From Phycisphaerae bacterium (lineage in GTDB: Bacteria; Chloroflexota; Anaerolineae; 4572-78; J111), in the NCBI GenBank assembly GCA_028285035.1, contig JANQQF010000043.1, positions 1 to 64,000 of the forward strand: 64,000 bases of DNA, given 5' to 3'. Position 1 is the stretch's first letter. Every line of letters begins with the position of its first letter. Shown here one piece after another: positions 23,695-33,535 of the stretch. The translations under genes were made by a program, and so were the position numbers. The notes beneath the pieces are model-generated. The model ran no database searches. It was given only the letters and a program-made list of their open reading frames with translations, and was not told where the DNA came from.

Positions 23695-25167
23695 CTATAC
23701 CCCGCCCAACAGTTGCTCTCGGGTCAGAACCATCACTGGCGGTAGGTTGTCGACCATTCCTGCGTCAGTGCGCCGTAGCTGGTCTATCGCTTCCTGACGA
23801 CATTGCGCTAGCCGTGCGTGGCACTCAGGCTGCAAAGCGAGGTTCTCTAGTTCCTCAGGGTCCTGCTCCAGATCGTACATCTCCTCGATTTCGCCGGGAA
23901 TAAGCCAACGAATGTATTTGTATTTCCCCGTCCGTAAGGATATCCACCAAGGGATGCCGTTCTCGGCTTCGCCGCAACCGACATTGGTGTCTTCACCAAA
24001 GCAGTAGCGCGTGTTCTCTAGCAGCAGGGGGCGATCCCATTTAGTATCGGGATTGGTGAGCAGTGGCGTTAGGTCATGACCGTGCATCTTCCACGGCTGT
24101 TCCATTCCGATTAGCGAGAGGAAGGTGGGCGGGATATCCTGACCGCCAATCGGGGTCTCGCATACGGTTCCGGCAGGGATAAGGCCCGGTAAGCGCATAA
24201 TCATTGGTGCCAAAATATTGGCATCGTAGGGGGCAAATTTGTGCTGAAAGCCGTGCTGGCCCCAAGCATAACCTTGGTCAGAGGTGAACACCACTAGGGT
24301 ATTATCTAACTGCCCCATCACTTCTATGGCATCGATTACCCGACCAACCCCTTCATCCAAAGCGCGCACTGCCCGATTGTACTGTTGCACCCAGGCAGTC
24401 AGGGTACGGCCGTCTTGGATGCCCACCGGCTGGCCGCTGTCTGCCTCACGCCAAACACCATAGACGCGCATATGGGCCGCTTTGGTAGGGCGTGGCGGAT
24501 AAATATCTTCAGGGGTAGGAACTTGAGGAGTATCTAGATATTCTTTGAGATGACGATCCGCTACCGTAAATGGGCCATGTACCGCATCATAGCAAAGCCA
24601 TAAATGCCAGGGTCGATCGGGCTCTTCGGCCCGACCGCGCAGAAATTCTAGCGCGTAATTGGTGTAGTTGTCGGTGGAGTAGCCGCCTACGGGTTGCGGC
24701 GGCGCACCGTTGATGCTCATATTTTGGTTGGTATAGTATGGGCCGTAGAGTTCGGGCTGGCTGTGATCCCAGATGGCTGAGAAATCCCAATCACGACCGT
24801 GTCCATGATCTGGCCCCGTATGCCATTTCCCAACGATGCCGGTGTACCAACCGTTTTCACGAAGACGTTCTGGCCAAAAGGGAGACGCTTCGACATTGCG
24901 GACAAAATTTGGATACCCGGCCGGTAGGTGCATATTGATACCATGCTGTAACTTTCCGGTAAGAAAGGTAGCGCGAGATGGCGCACACCAGGCGCCAGTG
25001 TAGCAGGTGGTAAAACGAACCCCCTCTCTTGCCAGACGATCAATGTTCGGTGTTTTCACCCAAGGGTGCGCCCCAGGATAGCAGCTCACAGAGCGATAAC
25101 TTTGGTCATCTGTGAAGATATATAAAATGTTTTGGGGGCGGATAGGTCGTTCATCAGTCTGGGTCAT
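23695..25167 (-). CDS. Type I sulfatase (formylglycine-dependent)
   Basis: The 490-residue protein has the sulfatase signature C-A-P-S-R at residues 61-65, whose Cys is converted to formylglycine, preceded by metal-binding T-D-D-Q (19-22) and followed by L-T-G-K. Further marks are G-K-W-H and the D-Q-G-Y metal/sulfate site (T-S-D-Q-G-Y). It removes sulfate esters, here probably from fucose residues. There is no signal peptide, so it likely works in the cytoplasm. It is adjacent (1 bp) to a second sulfatase. No formylglycine-generating enzyme or anaerobic maturase is encoded in the window. Confidence 0.93.
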   Translation of the reverse strand: MTQTDERPIRPQNILYIFTDDQSYRSVSCYPGAHPWVKTPNIDRLAREGVRFTTCYTGAWCAPSRATFLTGKLQHGINMHLPAGYPNFVRNVEASPFWPERLRENGWYTGIVGKWHTGPDHGHGRDWDFSAIWDHSQPELYGPYYTNQNMSINGAPPQPVGGYSTDNYTNYALEFLRGRAEEPDRPWHLWLCYDAVHGPFTVADRHLKEYLDTPQVPTPEDIYPPRPTKAAHMRVYGVWREADSGQPVGIQDGRTLTAWVQQYNRAVRALDEGVGRVIDAIEVMGQLDNTLVVFTSDQGYAWGQHGFQHKFAPYDANILAPMIMRLPGLIPAGTVCETPIGGQDIPPTFLSLIGMEQPWKMHGHDLTPLLTNPDTKWDRPLLLENTRYCFGEDTNVGCGEAENGIPWWISLRTGKYKYIRWLIPGEIEEMYDLEQDPEELENLALQPECHARLAQCRQEAIDQLRRTDAGMVDNLPPVMVLTREQLLGGV

Positions 25168-25168
25168 T

Positions 25169-26926
25169 TTACACTCCTTTGTCCTCGCTCAAGCATAATT
25201 CTACATAGACGTAATACGCTCCGATTACATTTCCAATCTCATCGACCAGAGACGTCTGCAGCTGAACCTCACCAGCTTGAAGTTCAACAATAAATTCGCT
25301 GTACTTGTCTTTTTGCTTAATCTGGGCCTTCATTGCCACATCGGCCACCCGAATAGATGCACTTTTCAAAGGAATGGCCCGCCCACCACCATAGCCAGTT
25401 TCGATGTCATCGTAGTCAACCAACTCACCCGGCAAGCCTGCCTGTATCGGTAAATCTGCCTCACGGGGCCAGCGCCGTAGTTCAAACCGATACTGTCTGG
25501 CTTGAGCCACCTCAATTTCCCAATAGCCATTGGCAATAAGTCCGGCTCGAATTTCTGATTGATTCCAAGGGCAGTGTGAATCCTTATTACGCCAGTCATG
25601 AGCTGTCAACACAGTTGTTTCCTTGACCCCAATCGGGATTGGAACTGTCCCATCAAATTGTTGTGAGACAAGATCCCACCAAGCTTCATAATCGGCCCGA
25701 AGTTGAGCGACAACCTGCGGGTGCTGATCAGCAATGTCCTGTCGTTGCTCTGGGTCGGTCTCAATGTCATACAATGCTTCCCCATTGATAAGCCGCCATT
25801 GTTGCATCATCGTAGCACTTTGTCGCCATTTGATTGGTTGGGCCACGCGCTGCGAATCAGTGACAAGTGTTCGATCTGGCCAGTCAGTGGCAGTATCATA
25901 CAACAAAGGCACCAGACTTTTGCCATCAAAGTCGCGGCTATCTTTTAGACAATCATCATCAGAGATGTCACAAAGCTCCAACAAGGTGGGCATAACATCA
26001 ATGTTGGCAGTGAGGATGTCTACATCGCGGCCCTGATTGAGATCACCACCGGGCCAATGCAAGAAAAAAGGAACTCGATGCCCCCCTTCGTATGGCGACC
26101 CTTTGACCCCACGCATTCCAGCATTGTAGCCTCTTACCACAAATTCGGTGTCATCCAAACTAGCCCCCATCGCCGTCCCATTATCGGTCATAAAAATCAA
26201 GATGGTATTCTCTGTCAATCCGAGCGTTTCAAGCTGTTGGCGTAGTAATCCGACATGTTCATCGATACAGGTAATCATTCCGTAAAAATTAGCCCGATCT
26301 TGATGTTCCACTAGCCCTACATAAGGTTGGCTGTACTTGCGATCCACAATAAAAGGGGAGTGTGGGGCATTCGTGGTGATAAAGCAGAGAAATGGTTCGT
26401 CTTGATGCCGCTCGATAAAGCGAAGCCCTTCCCGAAACCAAACATCCGTACAGTAGCCACTACAAAGTGTCCAAGTCCCGTTGGTAGCGTAATGGTCATC
26501 ATTGTAGTTATTCCCCCAATAATCAGGCGTTTGACCAACCCCGCCCCCGCCGTGACTGACTACCTCTTGAAAGCCTCGATCCTGCGGGCGATAGGGGTAA
26601 TTATCGCCCAAATGCCATTTACCAAACAACCCCGTGCGATACCCTGCCGCCGCAAAGGCATCAGCCAAACTGACCTCATCCTGCCGCAACAATGAGCGGC
26701 CACCAATCGTATGCCAAACCCCAGTGCTGTTGTGGTAATGTCCGGTATACAGTCCAGCCCGGGTTGGCGCACAGGTTGGCCCAACATGATAATTCGTCAG
26801 TCTAACACTTTCCGAATAAAGCCGATCGAGATGAGGTGTTTTAATGATAGGATTGCCGTGACATCCCAAATCTCCATAACCTTGATCATCGGTTAGAATA
26901 AATACGATATTAGGTCGCTGCATCAT
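25169..26926 (-). CDS. Type I sulfatase (arylsulfatase-like) with C-terminal extension
   Basis: The 585-residue protein has L-T-D-D-Q-G-Y-G-D-L-G-C at 11-22 and the active-site motif C-A-P-T-R at 52-56 (Thr replaces the usual Ser). G-K-W-H-L-G-D and M-T-D-N-G-T complete the site. The sulfatase fold ends near 440; about 140 residues follow, probably a beta domain. No signal peptide. It differs clearly from the neighbouring sulfatase, so the two probably remove sulfates from different positions. It is followed within 2-4 bp by both flanking genes, hence one operon. Confidence 0.92.
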   Translation of the reverse strand: MMQRPNIVFILTDDQGYGDLGCHGNPIIKTPHLDRLYSESVRLTNYHVGPTCAPTRAGLYTGHYHNSTGVWHTIGGRSLLRQDEVSLADAFAAAGYRTGLFGKWHLGDNYPYRPQDRGFQEVVSHGGGGVGQTPDYWGNNYNDDHYATNGTWTLCSGYCTDVWFREGLRFIERHQDEPFLCFITTNAPHSPFIVDRKYSQPYVGLVEHQDRANFYGMITCIDEHVGLLRQQLETLGLTENTILIFMTDNGTAMGASLDDTEFVVRGYNAGMRGVKGSPYEGGHRVPFFLHWPGGDLNQGRDVDILTANIDVMPTLLELCDISDDDCLKDSRDFDGKSLVPLLYDTATDWPDRTLVTDSQRVAQPIKWRQSATMMQQWRLINGEALYDIETDPEQRQDIADQHPQVVAQLRADYEAWWDLVSQQFDGTVPIPIGVKETTVLTAHDWRNKDSHCPWNQSEIRAGLIANGYWEIEVAQARQYRFELRRWPREADLPIQAGLPGELVDYDDIETGYGGGRAIPLKSASIRVADVAMKAQIKQKDKYSEFIVELQAGEVQLQTSLVDEIGNVIGAYYVYVELCLSEDKGV

Positions 26927-26929
26927 GTA

Positions 26930-28201
26930 TCAACTATTTGGTTGATAGGTGCGTGGCTCGTTTACCCACAAGGTCATCAGCAGCCCGCCAATAAGACTGA
27001 TCACTGTCGCCACCAAAAACATTCCCTGATAACCTGCCCCGTTTGCTAAACCAGCCCCTAATAATGGAGCCAGAATGATGACGGGGGCCAGCAATGTGTT
27101 TGTTAATCCAATGTATGTTGGGTGGTCTCCGGGCGGCGCAAATTCCAGAATGATGCTAAATTTTGAAACTTCATCCGCAGCTAGGGCCACTCCTAACAAC
27201 ACAAATGTCACAATCAAACCGAACATTGAGACGGCTAGCCAAGCGGATAGTGCTGCCAAAGCCAAGGTCAAGGCACTCCCAGTGAGTACAACTTTATGAC
27301 CGATATGGTCTCCAACCCAGCCCCAAGCCAGATTCATCACCGCCTGACTACCAATCAAAATGGCGGTTAGCAACCCAACCTGCTCCCCAGTCAAGTCAAG
27401 GATCGTATTACCATAGACAATAAAAAAGCCAATCGACATCGCCCCCAACTTAACGATGGCATAGCTAACCAGATAGCGTGTGTAATTTGTGTTGTTTCGC
27501 AATACGACAGGTAACTGTTTAACATAACTGCTAAACGGAATCGATTGCTTAACGATAGCACTATCTGGCTCACGATTGAGTGCTAGTCCAACCCAGGAAA
27601 TGGCCATAAAACCAGATGCTAAGAAAAATAGTAGGGCAAAGTTAAGCGGATACACTTGATTTTCTAATATTTGCCCAACAAAGTAGGCGCCGAGAATACC
27701 CATCAAGGCCCCAAGCCCAGCTCCAACTCCAAAAAAAATTCCTCGGCGGTTAACAGGCAACACCTTGCCTATTAATGTAAACCAAGCCGGTGTCGCTATT
27801 CCAGCAGTAAAGGCAGTAATCGTCAGCAGCAGAAAAAATAACACTAACGTCAATTGTGGACTGTTCACTGCGAACAACAGGATCACCGCCCCCATCAGTA
27901 AATAGGGCACGCGTTCACCCAATCCACCCAGCCACATCACATAAGGCTTTTTCCGGGTTAATCGTTCCGTATAGTTCGCCGTTAATAGCTGGGGGAGATA
28001 AAAGCCAAAACCATAGATCGCTGGAATTAGACCAATGGCAAACTTGGAATCGGTTAGCTGACTAACGAGCAAGGGCATAATCGTTTCTCGTGAAATGAGA
28101 CTTAGCCCCAGAGTGATAAAGGCGATATCAACCAAATTAACAGAAAAATTCCAAGGCAGATTTTGTTGTACATATCGCTGCATATCGGTAACGTTGGTCA
28201 T
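26930..28201 (-). CDS. MFS transporter
   Basis: The 423-residue protein has about 12 hydrophobic segments and the MFS layout, including a basic loop after helix 2 (T-E-R-L-T-R-K-K-P-Y) and G-I-F-F-G-V-G-A-G-L-G-A-L. A family-level match only; cargo unknown. Its place directly in front of two sulfatases, 3 bp apart, suggests export of sulfate or transport of a desulfated sugar or oligosaccharide across the inner membrane. Confidence 0.88.
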   Translation of the reverse strand: MTNVTDMQRYVQQNLPWNFSVNLVDIAFITLGLSLISRETIMPLLVSQLTDSKFAIGLIPAIYGFGFYLPQLLTANYTERLTRKKPYVMWLGGLGERVPYLLMGAVILLFAVNSPQLTLVLFFLLLTITAFTAGIATPAWFTLIGKVLPVNRRGIFFGVGAGLGALMGILGAYFVGQILENQVYPLNFALLFFLASGFMAISWVGLALNREPDSAIVKQSIPFSSYVKQLPVVLRNNTNYTRYLVSYAIVKLGAMSIGFFIVYGNTILDLTGEQVGLLTAILIGSQAVMNLAWGWVGDHIGHKVVLTGSALTLALAALSAWLAVSMFGLIVTFVLLGVALAADEVSKFSIILEFAPPGDHPTYIGLTNTLLAPVIILAPLLGAGLANGAGYQGMFLVATVISLIGGLLMTLWVNEPRTYQPNS

Positions 28202-28427
28202 AGGCTGAATTCAAGGGACACTTGATGATCTACTTTTGAAATAATGGTTATAATAAGTAGGTGCATATTCCTTATCAGTACGACTGTCTAAAGCGTGGTC
28301 GATTATTTTTTGTAACAAACCACACGATTTCTCTGATTTTCAAGCCTTTTCGTGTTAATTCGATCAATTCATTGCCAATTTTTAAGCAAGTCGGAATATC
28401 ACGATTTAGTTTAATACGGAGCTACAT

Positions 28428-29264
28428 CTACACTTGCTCGCGCCAAGAGTATTGGGGAGCGTATCCCAGCAGCCTGCGTGCCTTATCAATCGCCAGCAAT
28501 GTCTCAAACTCTCCGGTCTCTTCGCGAAGCGGTACATTAGGAAAGACCTCGGCCATCAGTTCACTATTGGGGCGGTTCATGGCAGTATCGGCAGCGGCAA
28601 TAATAAAAGCCTCGGCCCCTTGAATGTCAGCTTCTAAGCCCAGGCGACAACTTTGGGCGACATCACGCGCATCAACATAGCCCCATAAATTCCATTTACG
28701 GATCATCGGATCATCACTGTAAGTCGGAAAGTACTGATAATCTTCCGGCTCCATCACATTTGAAAGCCGCAGCCCTACAAAGGGTATTCCGCTCCAGCGA
28801 TTGAATTGTCGGGCCATTTCTTCGCCCAACACTTTAGATAGGGCATAGCTGGATTCTGGATAAAGCGGGTGGGCCTCATCAATCGGGGCATAAGCAGGTT
28901 GCTCTCGATCAAATGGTAATCCCAAGGTGGTTTCGCTTGATGCCCACACCACACGCCTTAACTGCAATGTCACCGCCGCACTAAAAATGTTGTAGGTGCT
29001 AGCCATATTAACCTGAAACGTGACCGCGTCGGTTTGCAAGCCAGGAGCAGGGATAGCCGCTAGATGAACCACACCATCCACGCCTTGCAACGCCTCGATA
29101 GTCTGTCCTAAGTCGGTCAAATCGGCCTTTAGGTAAGGGGTCAAGGGTTCCTGAGCGGGGGCAAGGTCAACATTTAAGACATCATATCCATGATCCAGCA
29201 AGTCTCGAGCTACAGCCCGCCCCGCCTTACCGCTTCCGCCTGTCACAACGATCTTTTTTAGCAT
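28428..29264 (-). CDS. NAD-dependent epimerase/dehydratase (extended SDR)
   Basis: The 278-residue enzyme starts with V-T-G-G-S-G-K-A-G-R-A-V (NAD-binding), has V-V-H-L-A-A-I-P at about 65, and the Y-A-L-S-K active site at about 138-142. Substrate-domain residues (P-Y-x-S-W-x-R-type end) resemble uronate dehydrogenase/UDP-sugar epimerase relatives. In this neighbourhood it probably oxidises a free sugar or uronate rather than a nucleotide sugar, but the sequence alone does not decide. 57 bp separate it from the fucosidase gene upstream; a 226-bp gap follows before the MFS gene. Confidence 0.85.
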   Translation of the reverse strand: MLKKIVVTGGSGKAGRAVARDLLDHGYDVLNVDLAPAQEPLTPYLKADLTDLGQTIEALQGVDGVVHLAAIPAPGLQTDAVTFQVNMASTYNIFSAAVTLQLRRVVWASSETTLGLPFDREQPAYAPIDEAHPLYPESSYALSKVLGEEMARQFNRWSGIPFVGLRLSNVMEPEDYQYFPTYSDDPMIRKWNLWGYVDARDVAQSCRLGLEADIQGAEAFIIAAADTAMNRPNSELMAEVFPNVPLREETGEFETLLAIDKARRLLGYAPQYSWREQV

Positions 29265-29321
29265 CTAATTTATCTCACTTGTAAACTGCCATCTACATTA
29301 ATTCAAAACACAAACCACAAT

Positions 29322-30773
29322 CTATCCCTTTAGATCTATCTTGAATGTGTAGGCAAAATCGCACGGCTTTTCAGTAGGTGTCTGAATAGTTAAACCGCTT
29401 TCCGTTTGCGACCACGCCAATGTCCCTGTTGTGCCGAGCATACTAATTTCGGCAATATTGTCAGCCTTGATCCCACTGTCAGGGCCTAAGGACGTAATCT
29501 TAGCCTCGCCTTCCGGCCAAGCTAGACAGGTCGCATAAAACGTGTTTTCTTTGGTGGTAAAGCGAATATCTTGACTAGTGAAAGGCTGACGTTTGGTATC
29601 GGTGAAATGGCCTTCAAGGATTTCGGTTGGTCCTTCACCATAGATTTTCCAAGGGCGGGTGCCATAAATTGCCTCGCCATTAACAGCAAGCCACTTCCCG
29701 ATGTCACGCAACATCTCCTGCTCCGGCTCAGGGATTATACCGTCGGCACGTGGTCCAATATTAAGCAACAACGCCCCATTTTTACTGACAATATCCACCA
29801 AATCACCAACAATCGACTCAGACGTCTTGTAATCCTGCTCAGTCACATAGCTCCAAGAGTTTTTGGAAACTGAGGTGTCTGTTTGCCAGAAAAAGGGTCG
29901 TACATCATTAAGTTGACCCCGTTCGACATCAAAGACCGCCGCCTCTTTAGGGAAGGTATCATTTTTGTAGTTGATCGCAACACCACGCTGCCACTCCAGT
30001 CCGCGATTATAGTAATATTCGGCAAACTTTTGCACATACGGCTGAAAGACAATCTGCTCAATCCACCAATCAAACCAAAAAAGTTGGGGCTGATATTTAT
30101 CAACCAACTCACAACAGCGAGCCAGCCAGTCCTCTAAAAACTTAGCATCGGGACGAGGCTCCCAATCTCGGCTACGCCAGCCTGCTGAATGCTTTACCTG
30201 ACCGGGCCTTGGTGGACCATAAAAATCGGCGTAGGCGGGATCTTGCACATCAGAGTCATACTCAAGCCCACCATTAAAAAACCACCAGTGTTCGGCCCGA
30301 TGGCTGGATACACCAAAGACCATATCCAAGGCTCTTGTTGCTTCAGCTAACTCGCCAATGACATCCCGTTTTGGTCCCATTTTTCCGGCACACCACTCGG
30401 TCAAGGCGCTATCATACAGAGGAAAGCCATCGTGATGTTCCGCGACAGGCACCACGAATTTGGCGCCTGCCTCCTTAAACAGGGACGCCCATTCCTGCGC
30501 ATCAAATTTCTCAGCCTTAAACATCGGGATAAAATCTTTGTAGCCAAATTCAGTGTGTTTCCCCCAAGTTTCAAGATGGTGCTTATATTCCGGGGCATCT
30601 GAAAGATACATATTGCGAGGATACCACTCATCGCCAAACGCAGGCACCGTGTAGGCCCCCCAATGAATAAAAATGCCAAACTTACCATCAAGGTACCAAT
30701 CTGGCACCGTTTGGTTTACGAGCGACTCCCAAGTTGCTTCAAACTTGGCTAGGTTTCCATTTTCCCGTTGCAT
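29322..30773 (-). CDS. Alpha-L-fucosidase, GH29 (copy 1)
   Basis: The 483-residue protein is a retaining alpha-L-fucosidase. It begins W-Y-L-D-G-K-F-G-I-F-I-H-W-G (about 26-39), has A-E-H-H-D-G-F (fucose-binding His pair, about 111-117) and L-F-W-F-D-W-W with the nucleophile Asp235. A C-terminal beta domain starts near 370. There is no signal peptide, unlike many GH29 enzymes, so it works inside the cell on imported oligosaccharides. A paralogue is encoded at 41115-42533. AGGA precedes the ATG by 8 nt, and a LacI-type palindrome lies 40 bp upstream. Confidence 0.95.
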   Translation of the reverse strand: MQRENGNLAKFEATWESLVNQTVPDWYLDGKFGIFIHWGAYTVPAFGDEWYPRNMYLSDAPEYKHHLETWGKHTEFGYKDFIPMFKAEKFDAQEWASLFKEAGAKFVVPVAEHHDGFPLYDSALTEWCAGKMGPKRDVIGELAEATRALDMVFGVSSHRAEHWWFFNGGLEYDSDVQDPAYADFYGPPRPGQVKHSAGWRSRDWEPRPDAKFLEDWLARCCELVDKYQPQLFWFDWWIEQIVFQPYVQKFAEYYYNRGLEWQRGVAINYKNDTFPKEAAVFDVERGQLNDVRPFFWQTDTSVSKNSWSYVTEQDYKTSESIVGDLVDIVSKNGALLLNIGPRADGIIPEPEQEMLRDIGKWLAVNGEAIYGTRPWKIYGEGPTEILEGHFTDTKRQPFTSQDIRFTTKENTFYATCLAWPEGEAKITSLGPDSGIKADNIAEISMLGTTGTLAWSQTESGLTIQTPTEKPCDFAYTFKIDLKG

Positions 30774-30810
30774 TTTTAGTTTCCTTTGTTAGATTTAAGG
30801 TGTTTTGTTG

Positions 30811-30827
30811 TTACAAACGATTTGCAA
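30811..30827. promoter_or_regulatory. LacI-type palindrome upstream of fucosidase 1
   Basis: TTACAAACGATTTGCAA is an imperfect palindrome (6 of 7 arm positions) centred on a CG step, the usual form of LacI-family operators. It lies about 40 bp before the fucosidase start codon. It differs from the three sites at the lacI gene of this window, so a different LacI member may bind it. Confidence 0.4.
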
Positions 30828-30906
30828 TAATTCAGTAAAAATATCTATTTTAACAAATCCCAGGAGATTACATTACTACATTTACTCAATTCCCGATTAC
30901 CTAACC

Positions 30907-31866
30907 TCAAATAATGATGACTTCCCCTGTAAAAAGCCCTGCCATCATTGGATGACCACCCCCGATGCCGTGCAGAGCGGTGAAGGAGGAAACCTGCTCC
31001 GCAACGGCTGGGTCTAACGGGTATTGCGCCCACGATTGACCACGATCTAGGGAGATGTGCAGCGTACTGTCACATAAAACCAATAGGCTGGGCTCTAAAG
31101 CAAAGTCAGATGATAATACAATCGAATCGATACTCCCCATCAGCATTGACGCACCTTGCTGTTGCCAGCTTTGCCCGTGATCTGATGAAGCAAAAAGCCC
31201 CTGCTCCGTACCCACAAACAACGTACCATCCTTTGCAAAATCAGATGAAACAGCCAGACTCAACACTGGTTCAAAGCCAATTGGCAGTGGCACCTCGCGC
31301 CAAGCCCGTCCGCCATTGGTACTGCGAAAGAGACCGCTTTCCGTTCCGGCAAAGACGGTTTCATCCTCGGCAAAATTGGGGGAGATGACCAAACACACGA
31401 CTCGTAAATCCAGCAAGCCAAAATTCCAAGCTGACCAATGTCGGCCCCGATCCGCCGAGCGATAGATACCATCTTCTAAGGTGGCAGCGAGCAGGACACC
31501 ATCACGCGTAAAATTCGGGGATATAACCAAAGCCGACACGGCTGGGGGTGGTGCAGGTAACAACGCAACCTGCCAAGTTTGTCCCCCATCGTTGGAGCGC
31601 AACACCCCACCGGGTGCCCCAGCAAAAACACTCTGATCGCTGGTAAAATCAGGGGAAAGCACAACGGCTGTCGTACTTAGAGCCTCGCTCAGGTTTAGTG
31701 ATTTATAGGCAAAGTGCCAATGCTGGCCGCCATCGGTAGAACGATACAAGCCAGATTGTTGAGCAGCAAAGCATACGCCATCTTGCCCAAAATTGGGCGA
31801 GGGTGTCAGGGCATAAACGTAGTCTTGTTGAATTTTAACGACAGGTTCGATCATATCTATTATCAT
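30907..31866 (-). CDS. BNR/YCF48-like beta-propeller protein
   Basis: The 319-residue protein consists almost wholly of propeller repeats. Units of about 45 residues carry F-x-x-D-G-x-x-x-A-G-T-x-x-G-L-F-R-S-T-N-G-G-x-x-W (BNR/Asp-box S-x-D-G-G-x-x-W) at least five times. Such propellers bind sugars or proteins; no sialidase catalytic residues stand out. There is no signal peptide. The ATG at 31866 lies 1 bp after the chaperonin-like gene stop, so the two are tightly coupled, which suggests a joint complex or a folding client relation. A longer frame to 32007 is only overlap with that gene. Confidence 0.75.
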   Translation of the reverse strand: MIIDMIEPVVKIQQDYVYALTPSPNFGQDGVCFAAQQSGLYRSTDGGQHWHFAYKSLNLSEALSTTAVVLSPDFTSDQSVFAGAPGGVLRSNDGGQTWQVALLPAPPPAVSALVISPNFTRDGVLLAATLEDGIYRSADRGRHWSAWNFGLLDLRVVCLVISPNFAEDETVFAGTESGLFRSTNGGRAWREVPLPIGFEPVLSLAVSSDFAKDGTLFVGTEQGLFASSDHGQSWQQQGASMLMGSIDSIVLSSDFALEPSLLVLCDSTLHISLDRGQSWAQYPLDPAVAEQVSSFTALHGIGGGHPMMAGLFTGEVIII

Positions 31867-31867
31867 T

Positions 31868-33481
31868 TTATGGCTCCGTGGATTGAACCGGATTTTTAAC
31901 ATGGACCAAAACATCAATGGTGAGGGCCAAGGCTGCGCTTCGAATAGCCCGCTCGGTGGCCTCCTTTTGTACCGCAGCCACATCCAAAACTCCGGCGGCT
32001 GTGGCATCTACCACCTGTTTGTCTCGAATATCAAACACCAGTCCAGGCTCAGCCCGCTTCAATTGGCCCAAACATTGGGCAGGCTCGTGCCCTGCATTTT
32101 CCATCAATGTGCGGACCGGGGCCTCCATTGATTTGGTCAAGATTTGGTAGGCTGCCTTCGCTTCCAAGGTTGAGGCTTGGGCTAGTTGATGCTGCAAAGC
32201 ACATTGGCAGGCTAATAAGGCCGCCCCACCACCCGGCAACACCCCGGTCGTGACCGCCCCCCTTAAAACACGGGCTGCTCGTTCTGCAATATCTTTGCGT
32301 GTTTTTATCTCCGTTTCGGTTACACCCCCAACCCATAAAATGGCCGTGCCACCCATCAATTTACCAATACGAGTTTGCAGATGGCGGCGGGTATCAGCGT
32401 TGCCGCTGCGGTCAAACGCTGCTCGTAAATCAAAGATATGTTGACGCAGTTGCCGAGGATCACCTTTGCCACCAGACAGACCAAAATAGTTCAAATCGGC
32501 CCAGCCACGCCGTGCTCTACCTAAGTCGGCCACGGTCACGCTTTGCGCCGTTTGCCCAGCTACGGCCACTACTGGACGTCCACCAGTTAGAATCGCCAAG
32601 TCCTGTAAAGCCGTCATTACTTGGGTTTGATTGTAGTTATCCAGCTTTACGGGAATGACCTTGACTTTATTCTTGACACTATCGGATTGCAGCAGTCCAA
32701 TGAGTTCATCACTAATGCTTTTGACCAGAAGCAGAATATTTTCAACCTTGGTTTGGCTGGCAACTTGTAGAATATGAAGGAGGTCCGCCCGGCTTTGCAA
32801 GCTCAAATCGCTGATGAGGACACTAGTATCCTCCAAGTTGATTTTTTTAGATTGTTGAGCGCTAGTTAAGAGGTAGGGGGAGGTTAGCCCACCTTTCCAA
32901 TACATTCCCTCAAAATACTCGCGTTCTAGCTTGCGACTACGCCCGTAGCGGATCTCAAGATGACCGTGTTCACCAATAATATCGAAGATTTCACCCAGCA
33001 TTCGGGCTAAGGCAGGATCGTGACAGATTGTTTCTGCTAGACCAGATAGATTTTCCTTTCCAGTTACAGAAAAAGTTTGTTTATCCAACTCAGCTAAGAT
33101 AATTTTTAACCCCTGCTCAAGATGGTGGCGCAACTGCATCGCATTGCCCCCAGCGGCAATGACTCGTAGGCCTTCATTAAAGACACTTTGGAAGAGGACA
33201 GCCGCCGTGGCCACACCATCACCGACGCTTTCCCGTACCTGCCACAGCAGTTGCCGGACATACATCGCCCCCACATCCGCGTCGCGATTGGCGATTTGGA
33301 TAATTCGGCGAGCGATGGTGCCCCCATCATCCAATAACTCCAGTCCCTTGGCGGTATCATTATAGGCCACCAACCGAGGGTAGGGGCCCAACGTTGGCTT
33401 CACGGTATTCAACATTTGGTTGATACCCCGTTGTAGACTGGGCGAGGTGTTGGGTTGAAACAACACTTTAGGTTTTTGCAT
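31868..33481 (-). CDS. Divergent GroEL/chaperonin-60 paralogue lacking a catalytic Asp
   Basis: The 537-residue protein aligns with GroEL end to end: T-L-G-P-Y-P-R-L-V near 30-38, D-G-G-T-I-A-R (Asp52 kept), V-G-D-G-V-A-T-A-A-V-L (Asp88 kept, but the phosphate-binding G-D-G-T-T-T is G-D-G-V-A-T), apical E-G-M-Y-W-K-G-G-L-T-S-P-Y-L, P-G-G-G-A-A-L-L and N-A-G-H-E-P. At the place of GroEL Asp398, the ATP-hydrolysis residue, there is Arg401. The Gly-Met tail is absent. It may bind but hydrolyse ATP poorly, or act as a scaffold. No groES gene is next to it. GGGAG lies 8 nt before the chosen ATG at 33481. Confidence 0.85.
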   Translation of the reverse strand: MQKPKVLFQPNTSPSLQRGINQMLNTVKPTLGPYPRLVAYNDTAKGLELLDDGGTIARRIIQIANRDADVGAMYVRQLLWQVRESVGDGVATAAVLFQSVFNEGLRVIAAGGNAMQLRHHLEQGLKIILAELDKQTFSVTGKENLSGLAETICHDPALARMLGEIFDIIGEHGHLEIRYGRSRKLEREYFEGMYWKGGLTSPYLLTSAQQSKKINLEDTSVLISDLSLQSRADLLHILQVASQTKVENILLLVKSISDELIGLLQSDSVKNKVKVIPVKLDNYNQTQVMTALQDLAILTGGRPVVAVAGQTAQSVTVADLGRARRGWADLNYFGLSGGKGDPRQLRQHIFDLRAAFDRSGNADTRRHLQTRIGKLMGGTAILWVGGVTETEIKTRKDIAERAARVLRGAVTTGVLPGGGAALLACQCALQHQLAQASTLEAKAAYQILTKSMEAPVRTLMENAGHEPAQCLGQLKRAEPGLVFDIRDKQVVDATAAGVLDVAAVQKEATERAIRSAALALTIDVLVHVKNPVQSTEP

Positions 33482-33535
33482 AGAGCACACTCCCTATGAG
33501 TATGTGACAATACTTCGAGTAACAAGAAAGTCGCT

